Shown here one piece after another: positions 56,652 to 64,000 of a stretch of DNA of 64,000 nucleotides. The translations under genes and the position numbers were made by a program. The stretch lies in the NCBI GenBank assembly GCA_944548615.1, contig OX155950.1:33525170-33589169 (forward strand), read 5' to 3'. The stretch is from Micropterix aruncella (taxonomy: Eukaryota > Arthropoda > Insecta > Lepidoptera > Micropterigidae). Position 1 is the first letter of the stretch; every line of letters starts with the position of its first letter. The notes beneath the pieces were generated by a model, which saw only the letters and a program-made list of their open reading frames with translations, had not been told where the DNA came from and did no database searches.

Positions 56652-58174
56652 AGACAAATATATTTGAAGGGTTACGGGAAAACAATCAATGCCAACTGTT
56701 ATTTTTTTTGAAATACCATTTTTAAAATTTATTAGGTTAAAAAAATATTTTTTTAAAAAAAGATCGAGGAATAAATGTGTTTTGTCTGTAAACCAAACAT
56801 ATTTAGGTTTTTTAAAAAAATACACTTCTTAAAAAAACAAAACTATAATATAATAATAAGAATATGTGAATTTCCTAAAAAAATATACATTTACTTCAGG
56901 AGAAAAGCGAAAACGTGGAAAAGTCATTGACCTTGATCAGCATTTCCCATCGCACTTCTCCTCGGCGTCAACCAGAGGATCATCGAGGTACCCCACCTCT
57001 GGACCTGACGGGAAAAAACGATCAACATCCACCGTTACCGCGTGGACATTGATCGTTCTTTTCCGTCACACGCTGTTTTTTCTCTTCATTTAAGAGCAGG
57101 CCATGATCTTTTTGTCAAAGATCAATTCGTTTGGGAACAAGCCACAAGATGGCATTGGTATCTCAATTTTACAAAAAAAAATGCATTGATCGTTCTTCCC
57201 CGTAACTTATTCATTTATTATCGGTGCTTTCCAAAACTTTGTATCGCGTCAGCATCCTGTACCTGATCTGTAATTATGTCATGGTACTAACTGTTTAAGG
57301 CAAGCCAAAGCCATATGTTCTTGGATGCGGTTAACGGTGGAAATTGGACGTTGGGTAGTTGGGTAGTTGGAAGTTGGTTTCCACCTTTTTAAAGATCTTG
57401 GTCTCTACAGGAAGATAATTAACTCCTTCCTAGAAAAAAATATCTAAAAACTCGATTTCCGCATCACAAATTCTACGGCTTTGAAGGGGGAGTGGATGGT
57501 ATGGTGGACGCTCATATGTGGCAAGCCAGCTGGCCTAAATCGACCACAGCCGGCCGTTAGTCCAGAGTTCACGACTCCCCTTAAAAGTGTAGTAATGATA
57601 TTATGATGGGCCCGACTTTGGTCGGTGAATTCCATGGCAGCTCCGTTTGTATATTATCTTTTGTTTATTAAACAATACATCAATATTCTGTGAGAAATTA
57701 AACGGTACAATTATAAAATAAGCCCGAACTTCCCCGTTAGGTTACAGAATAGCCCCCTTGCTTCGCTCGGGACAGTTGGGACCGCGAAGAGAGGCACATC
57801 TGACATGGGGGACACGTGTGTGCCATTCGGCCGGTCGTCGAACCCCAACCCACTTGCATTAGAACTCACTGGATGGCCGAACTTATCAACTATGAAAATC
57901 TCGCCTATTAATTTGGCCGAGCGCTTCGCTTTTTGCGCTTGGACCCTCACTCGGTCGATGATTCATTACCGCTCGCCGCCATCCAACACTTTGCGGATGC
58001 TACTTAATCTACTGTAGTGTGCGAAATAATGAGAATACCTAAAATATGGACGAAAAGATTTTTATTCTCGCTTCTCTTCGTAATACTCGGGACCTGCGCC
58101 TGTTTTACACAAAGATATACAACTCAAACTATTCCAAGCACTCCCTAATAAACAGAGCTATGACAACGCACAGT
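56652..58174. other. No recognisable gene
   Basis: ATTGATCGTTCTT followed by CCGT occurs twice (near 57047 and 57186). A GC-richer block at about 57720-58010 carries ORFs on both strands without known motifs. Nothing could be assigned. Confidence 0.4.
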
Positions 58175-58875
58175 AGGCGGTGTCGACTACAACGAACCCG
58201 TCACCCCAGGCTGATATAACGATATATACTCGTTCTTTCAGCCGTGGGATGAGTGTAGAAGATTTAGGGACAAGAAAGTCTACTGTCTAGTTCACCAACC
58301 CATTAGAGACCGACGCCTTACGGCGAGGCACCGGGAAAGGTAACCAGCGGGCAGCCTCGCCTCCTAACTACTAGTATTGGCAGGATATCTCCGTCTGGAA
58401 ATTACCTTCAGAATACGTTCGTCCTCCCGACTGGTTACGAGTCCGAAGTCGCTTACACGACCTCTAGCTGTTTTTATACAGCGGTAATTCGATTAGAATT
58501 TATCGCGGACCTGGGCGTTCTTTGCCCGTAGTGCCACACGGGATCGAGTGGCCCAAGGTAATTTAAAGAGTGGCATGACAACAGATCACAGTATATTTCC
58601 AACAGTATATTTCCATAGTCTCCAGACTCCTTCAGCAATTAGTCAGAATGCACAACCGATTGGCTTCGCCGAACGGCGCGCAAACCGTCCAGTGACGCCG
58701 GGATGCAATCCCGCCGGGAGAAACCGGTCCACCAGCTTTGAGGCCTGAGACACGGGAGTCTTACCGGGGTCGCCTTCCACTCGAGGAGGCTTCTGAATAG
58801 GAGCTGAAACGTGAGTTGAGCCGATCCGAGAACGAAGTGGATCTTGTTGCCCAAGCTGCGTGAAACCGTTCATCA
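58175..58875 (-). mobile_element. Dispersed repeat family R, copy 8
   Basis: It runs from GTGTCGACTACAACG and CCCGTCACCCCAGG to AGCTGCGTGAAACCGTTC. It is closest to copies 1 and 3 (shared GAACGGTTTC / GAAACCGTTC end, GATCCACTT..GTTCTCGGATC block). It is nearly full length. The short ORFs on both strands within it are not considered genes. Confidence 0.75.
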
Positions 58876-59039
58876 CCCGATACAATGACAACGTACAATG
58901 ATAGGTTCGGGTACATTGATATTATCGCTTCCATTAAAAGTCACTTAATTGAAACCATTAGAAAATCATTAAGTCCGTGGTCCCTACCTATTTCAGCTGA
59001 TGTCATTAATACCATAAGCAGATAAGCAGATTTTTATAA

Positions 59040-59140
59040 TATAATGTTCTCAATTTATCATCATATTGCCTGCAGGCAATAAGCTCGCCTTTTCTTAAGA
59101 ATAAAGAGTTTTATTATTATTATTATTATTATTAATATGT
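59040..59140 (+). mobile_element. RTE/SINE-type 3' end with (ATT)n tail
   Basis: GGCAATAAGCTCGCCTTTTC followed by AATAAAGAGTTTTATT and an (ATT)n run is the characteristic 3' end of a lepidopteran RTE-type LINE or its SINE partner. The upstream part was not recognised. Confidence 0.55.
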
Positions 59141-60250
59141 CATTGTGCGACTAGTAAGTATGTGCGGTAAGTATTTACTATGGTAAATAAATTTGCTTCG
59201 TACCAAGCGAACGCTGCATGTGTACTAGAATGTAAGTCGCTGCAATGACTTCGTGCAACGACAAAATCTGTTATTACAAGCAATCCATACATATTCGCGT
59301 AGCTTTCGTAATGTCATCTGCGGTCGCGCTTACAGCCGCACACTCGATCCTATCTATAATTAGAAAACGAAAATGTTTTCGAGCGTATTTCGCTTGTCAT
59401 AATTTGTTTCCAGAAATATTACGCACGTCGAGCCACTTAACGATGTGAATAATTAATTATCTTACATCCTTTGCATTCTTGCCGATCCTGAGAGCTGCGC
59501 GAAGCGTCTCAGATCATCCGTCTTTGCATATCATTTGTTATCTCGCTAGTGCTATAATGGAAAAAGATTTAAATTAATCTTATTATTCTGCATTTGACGT
59601 TTGCTGTTTAAATCTGCCATACGTTATCATATTATCATATCTAAATATTATGAAATCCGGAAATTTCTTAAACATTTCTATTGAAAAATCATTGCCTCAT
59701 AAAAGATCCAGTAATATCGCTACGACCAATTAAAGTTATTACACCAATTAGAAGCTCCCTATAAAATCCCCACACTAACCTGCTTTATACGCCTTATATA
59801 TTGGAATAAATTGGGATTTTACGGGGGCGTAATGAATGCGGCTAATACGTAGGGTTGCCACAGAAAACTGTAATAAATTCGGAACACTAACTCTATCGGA
59901 TAGCTTTCTTTTTTATTTATCATTATTTGGAGGTGATCAATCAAGTTTTTAGCTGTGATTAAACAACGCGACACCGCAAAATCGCGACAAACTGCGGCTT
60001 CTTCCTCTTCTTCTTTTTTTGTCTTGCTGTTTTTTACCCACTAATCCTTAAGCGCCAGGTTTTTTTACCCTCTGTCTAAGCTGGAGTTTTTTCGGTCCAT
60101 TTTGTCGAGAGTCATCTTGGTGGTTGGCGGCTCCTAGGCGCCTTACAGTATTAGAACTGGCGATCATATGTCATTTAGTAATATAACAATATTTATTGGT
60201 ATTAATTTGTAGCTCCTATTGATACCACCAAGCGGAGAGCCTCTCTAAAT
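59141..60250. other. No recognisable gene
   Basis: A GC-balanced stretch at about 59200-59530 appears single-copy. The 67-codon ORF at 59245-59448 has no known motif. The rest is AT-rich DNA. Confidence 0.4.
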
Positions 60251-60472
60251 CTAGAAAGCCAAAGCAGGATCACAGGGCTCGATATAATGCTTACGTTGGG
60301 TGTCATCCACTTTTAAACCGTAATCACAGTGCATTAAGTTAGATTTAATATATGAGGTAAAAATTTCAAACAGATTTGGACCTAGTATGGATCCCTGTGG
60401 CAAATTCAAATATAGAGATAAACTACAATACAAAATGACTACCGCATAAGTCATAGTGAATCTGGTTTTCAA
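60251..60472 (-). pseudogene. LINE reverse transcriptase core fragment
   Basis: The minus strand encodes LPQGSILGPNLFEIFTSY, the conserved PQGSILGPLLF motif of Jockey-type reverse transcriptases. Spaced correctly after it is LKVDDTQ, the counterpart of LYADDTQ, with YA changed to KV. The other reverse transcriptase motifs are missing. The fragment is isolated and inactive. Confidence 0.75.
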
Positions 60473-60637
60473 TTCAAAAATACTGATCCTCCATAAAGTT
60501 AAAGTGCCAGAGAAGGTAGCTGTGAAGTGACTCTATTAAAAAAATGTAAGCGTAATGATGTTTGGAGGCAACATGATTGCATACGTATATGGTTCAAGTC
60601 GTTTCAAAGTATACGACTTGGGTCTACTGCGCTAACC

Positions 60638-60755
60638 TGTGTGAAGTATGTGAAGTGCGCTGTGTGTGAAGTGTGTGATGACTATGAGGGTGTGTGTGTG
60701 TGTGTGTATGACTGTGTGTGAAGTGCGCTGTGTGAAGTGCTCCATTGTGAGAAGT
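60638..60755. repeat. GTGAAGTG minisatellite with (TG)n core
   Basis: Repeated GTGTGAAGTGCGCTGTGTG-type units flank a (TG)n run at about 60689-60707. Short ORFs through it are artefacts. Confidence 0.75.
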
Positions 60756-61039
60756 GCTTTTCCACTGTGTGCTTCCGATGTGTACGTTCTAAAACATCCG
60801 CTGTTATTTGACAGTTTAATTTGGGATTCTTATTGCATGGAAATAGGCGATAGTTTTTCCCGGCGTTTTTTTTCAAAGTAACATTTGCCGTCTTCACGGG
60901 GACAGAAAGCTTGAAGAGATGCTGCAAGCCGGCACTTTACCTACATTGGGTAGTTCAATTTCTACCTACGCGACGCCAGCTAGCGCAGATCGTTGCGATG
61001 AATATTTTGGCACGAATTTTGAAAATCGTATGTGCAGTT

Positions 61040-61160
61040 TCTAACGGTTTCATGCAGCTCGGGCCAGGTGGAATGTCTATGATTTAGGTCGGCTAAACTC
61101 ACGGCTCAAATTCCATCCGGTAGCCTACTCGAAGACTAACCTGGGACCTAACCTGGAAAG
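61040..61160 (+). mobile_element. Dispersed repeat family R, 5' fragment (copy 9)
   Basis: AGCTCGGGCCAGGTGGAATG, then TTTAGGTCGGCTAAACTCAC and GGCTCAAATTCCATCCGG match the start of R copies 1-3. It stops near 61160. Confidence 0.5.
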
Positions 61161-61588
61161 GCCACTGTGAACTCTACCTGCGGCTGTAACCTACATTCGT
61201 AGATCCATTACAATAATAATAATAATAGATAATAAAATATAAAAATAATTATTAAGTTCTTTAATAATTATGAATACCACAGGTCCAGAAGTAATACTTA
61301 GGTAACAAAACAAAATTATATTTACAAAAATCGGTTGTCTGTAAAGTCGGTAGTTGAACGTGACAACGTCATAAGATGACTGATGGGATGGTTGCATTTG
61401 AAGCAGTTTCATTTAAGATTCTGATATTGTTTATTACAAACACCCAAAAATAGGTATATGCTTTTATACTCACCGATTTGACTACAACATGTAAATGTAT
61501 TATTGTATAGCAGTATAATTGTATAATTGTTTATTGTTTAAAGTTTATTGTTTTTTTTTAATTTGAAAGTTTGAAATCTCAAACTGTT
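61161..61588. other. No recognisable gene; AT-rich
   Basis: (AAT)n near 61209-61227 may be a retroposon tail. No motifs seen. Confidence 0.4.
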
Positions 61589-61760
61589 AAATAACGGTTT
61601 GAGAAGCGTATGAGCACGCTGCGCCATCTAGCGGTAGGTAATACGTCGTAAATAAACAATATCAGCGACATTTTACCAACCGCTAGATAGCGCATCGTAA
61701 TGATAGCTTTTCATACTTTTTTATTTTTTTTTTAATAAAAGTTGCTTACTTCGTTTCACT
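61589..61760 (-). mobile_element. Foldback/TIR element family Z, copy 2 (inverted)
   Basis: AACTGTTAAATAACGG, then TGCGCCATCTAGCGGTAGG, CGTCGTAAATAAACAA and CTAGATAGCGCATCGT read as the reverse complement of the interior of 25291-25569. The right terminus AAAGTTGCTTACTTCGT is present, while the left terminus is missing. Confidence 0.6.
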
Positions 61761-63081
61761 TTGTTGTACCCACAAGAAAATTGTCCGTTCAGTAATAACA
61801 TTCCGTATATCAAGAATACATATAAAATTATGTCAAGAATTTAAATCAATCTAGTGATTTTCATTCGCACTATTTTAGACTGAGGTTAGTAAATAATTCT
61901 TGTCGCAACCGGTAGATGGCAGCATTTATATTGAATAATAAATATAATAAATGGAACGCCTCAGTGCGAGGTAACGCCGCATGAGTCATGTTTTTTCGTG
62001 CGTGCAGCCGCCTCCATCGAATTATAAGAAATTAAAAAAATATATACGAAAAGATATAGAAATAAGCAATATGTTGACGAAATAATCAAATCAATATACA
62101 TGGCAACCCTGTTATCTCTACGAATCGGTAAAATGAAATAGTCGTGCTAACAAGTCCAAATTAGTCTCACTGACATTCCCGACAGTTGTGTAAACATCAC
62201 ACTTCCACCGGGGCGGTACGAAATTAGAAATTTGTGAGGGGCACCCATAAAGCTGATAACTTAAAAAAACACATTAATTTATCTCTCGGGCGCAGCACGG
62301 CGTCCGTTTTGTAATGTGATATTTTTATCAGTAGTGGGGCGGATACAGCGCGGCCGCGCTTCCTACTCACTTTAATAGCGGTTATAAAAATCCTATGATA
62401 GTTCGAATACATCTGTCGGCATATTTCGTAAGAGAATCATGCATTTTCACCATGCAAGTTGCAAGTTGTGAAAGAATCATGCATTTTCACGCATATAGTG
62501 GACTGCAAGTTTAATATAATTATTTAATAATAACAATATAGTATATCAGCCAGAATTATTCATCAAGAACTCGCCCTCGTATGGATTACACGATGGCATA
62601 GTGCCATAATATTATAAGTACTCACTGGAAGTTGTTTAAGAAAGCGACGGAGCTAGACTTAACACTGAAAGAAACACGTGCAACAGTCGCAATGGTGAGA
62701 CAGAAAATGCCAGAGTAGGACACACTTAAATCTGTATGCTACGCTTCAAATATGTTGCAAAGACAAATATAGTAAATATCTGGATTAGACTTGAAGCAAT
62801 TAACTAACGGCTGGCAGACAGCTTACTCATAACAATAAAAACGTTGCAACTTCTATGACTGTAGTTGGTAGCGTAGTAACAGATGTCGCGTTCGTCGATT
62901 TAAAGCGTAATGTCGATCGATCGAACGCGAACATTAGAGTCATTTTAGTATCGTTGTTTAAATCGTATCACATCCAGAAAGCTAAAGCCAATAGGCCTGG
63001 TTCACGTGGGGCTCTACGAAACGGCAGAATACCGAGTGGTAGAAGTCACGGGCCTTATAACAGTGCCTGTCGACCGATTTG
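61761..63081. other. No recognisable gene; GC-richer block at 62150-62400
   Basis: AGAATCATGCATTTTCAC occurs twice, 40 bp apart (62433 and 62473). The block at 62150-62400 is CpG-rich with GATA-type motifs (GCTGATAAC and TTATCAG). It might be regulatory, but nothing proves this. Confidence 0.35.
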
Positions 63082-63198
63082 TAGCGTCCGTAGCCACGTT
63101 GACACCTGTTCACCCCGTTGTTACCGAAGTTAAGCAACGTTGGACGCGGTCAATACTGGGATGGGTGACCGCCTGAGTAGTTGACTGCGTGATGCTAT
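63082..63198 (+). pseudogene. 5S rRNA-like sequence (pseudogene or 5S-derived SINE head)
   Basis: The sequence follows the insect 5S rRNA along its full length: CGTCCGTAGCCACGTTGA at the start, TACCGAAGTTAAGCAACGTT across the A-box region, and GGATGGGTGACCGCCTGAG in the C-box region. The 5' part has small deletions near 63101 and the 3' end (TAGTTGACTGCGTGATGCTA) is clearly diverged, so a functional 5S is unlikely. An A-rich run lies about 75 bp downstream (63271-63279), which fits either a retro-copied 5S pseudogene or the head of a 5S-derived SINE (SINE3 type). Confidence 0.75.
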
Positions 63199-63972
63199 AA
63201 ATGCCCACCAAGAAGATGTTGCCGATAGGCAACAAGGCGGGTTCCACGAAAAGGTATCAGCATTGCGGGTAAAAAAAAATCGTTACAGAGAGGGTCTGGT
63301 CATCTTAGTTGGCTGGTTGTTTCAATGTAGAAGGACTGGAAATGAATGAATCATTTCACGGTGTGCAAGCAGAGTCCGTGTTTTAACACTTTTGCAAAAG
63401 CTAGCACTGAAGACATCGTGTGATAAGTCGGAAATATGAACCTGCAAACCGTACTCGTTAAACTAACATATGCACCATTTTAATATGCATACTCTTACGG
63501 AATTGAAAAACACTTAAACCACTCCATATCAATACACTTTTGTCAAATTCATCTCAGCTTTACGAGCACTTTCGTGATTCAATTCTATTTCTATGGATGG
63601 GCGACCGGAATTGCCGTTTTATGTCTTTTTAATATTCCGGCATTTCAAATGCATTTGCTTCGTTGTAAATGTTACTGTCGCCACTAAAATTCGAGCTGAT
63701 AAATGAAACGACGTTTTTTGTATTTAAAACCACACGATCGAAAATAGTCTTTATGTAAATTTTAAAAAGTGCACTATCTTTTTCGCGTGGAAAATGGACA
63801 CTGCACAAGTCATAACCCTCACTTATTATCGCGGTGGCCTGAGGGATTTGTCACTGTTTTTGTGCGCATTTTAAATGAAATAGCAACCGCTTGGCTAACC
63901 CTTGAAAACTCCTTGTAGTTTTTCTTTTATACTTTCACATACTCATTAACACAGTGACTCTGCTTCGAAGTT
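63199..63972. other. No recognisable gene
   Basis: Unique-looking sequence without ORFs of note. The part to about 63280 could belong to a 5S-derived SINE body. Confidence 0.4.
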
Positions 63973-64000
63973 CATATATATATATATATATATATATATA
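63973..64000. repeat. (AT)n microsatellite cut by the window end
   Basis: An uninterrupted AT alternation reaches the last base, so the true length is unknown. Confidence 0.9.

Noticed and set aside
62640..62760. A peptide with ATELDLTLKETRATVAMVRQ that might be retrotransposon gag
   Set aside because: The frame is short and ends in a stop, with no zinc knuckle or other gag/pol motif nearby. Too weak to list as a feature.

Overview
The window is about 64 kb of AT-rich animal nuclear DNA. It is most likely from a moth or butterfly. Supporting signs are CCTAA/TTAGG-type insect telomere-like tracts, a tRNA-derived SINE, RTE- and Jockey/CR1-like LINE remnants, a Helitron ending CTAGT, and many short TA- and TTAA-flanked inverted-repeat elements. 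This assignment is an inference from repeat style. No host coding gene could be supported: there is no long ORF, no recognisable exon series and no intact tRNA or rRNA gene. The window reads as a gene desert or a very large intron.

Layout. 0-10 kb: the left edge lies inside a LINE (minus strand), followed by the first copy of an unclassified dispersed repeat called family R here, a copy of family X, a copy of family Q, a GC-rich island, and a 421-bp TA-flanked element. 10-20 kb: a TTAA-bounded element, a foldback element, an R copy ended by a deleted TA element, a crossed inverted repeat near 14.85 kb, the second Q copy, another TA-flanked element, a decayed LINE with a YADD motif, and an RTE remnant. 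20-30 kb: a LINE with telomere-like tracts in its 3' UTR, a pogo/Tigger-like element with residual transposase, an R copy, a foldback element, two TTAA-bounded elements sharing one TTAA, an RTE fragment next to a tRNA-derived SINE, and a long-armed MITE.

30-40 kb: a roughly 260-bp (AT)n tract, two R copies, two LINE fragments (one per strand) and a Helitron. 40-50 kb: a probable solo LTR, a 40-bp tandem repeat resembling heat-shock elements, a 200-bp palindrome carrying a telomere-like tract, and unique AT-rich DNA. 50-64 kb: a second X copy, an R copy with a LINE nested in it and a 13-bp target-site duplication, inverted counterparts of the TTAA elements, another R copy, LINE fragments, an inverted foldback copy, and a full-length 5S rRNA-like sequence.

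The recognisable coding matter is all transposon-derived and disabled by frameshifts, stops or truncation, so there is no gene network to describe. The most useful outputs are family R (eight or more copies and fragments, one with a clean 13-bp duplication), the palindrome plus tandem-repeat block at 41.9-42.3 kb, the paired TTAA families at 26.8-27.5 and 54.9-56.7 kb, and the crossed inverted repeat at 14.81-14.90 kb. Several GC-richer, apparently single-copy islands could be conserved regulatory DNA, but the sequence alone cannot show this.
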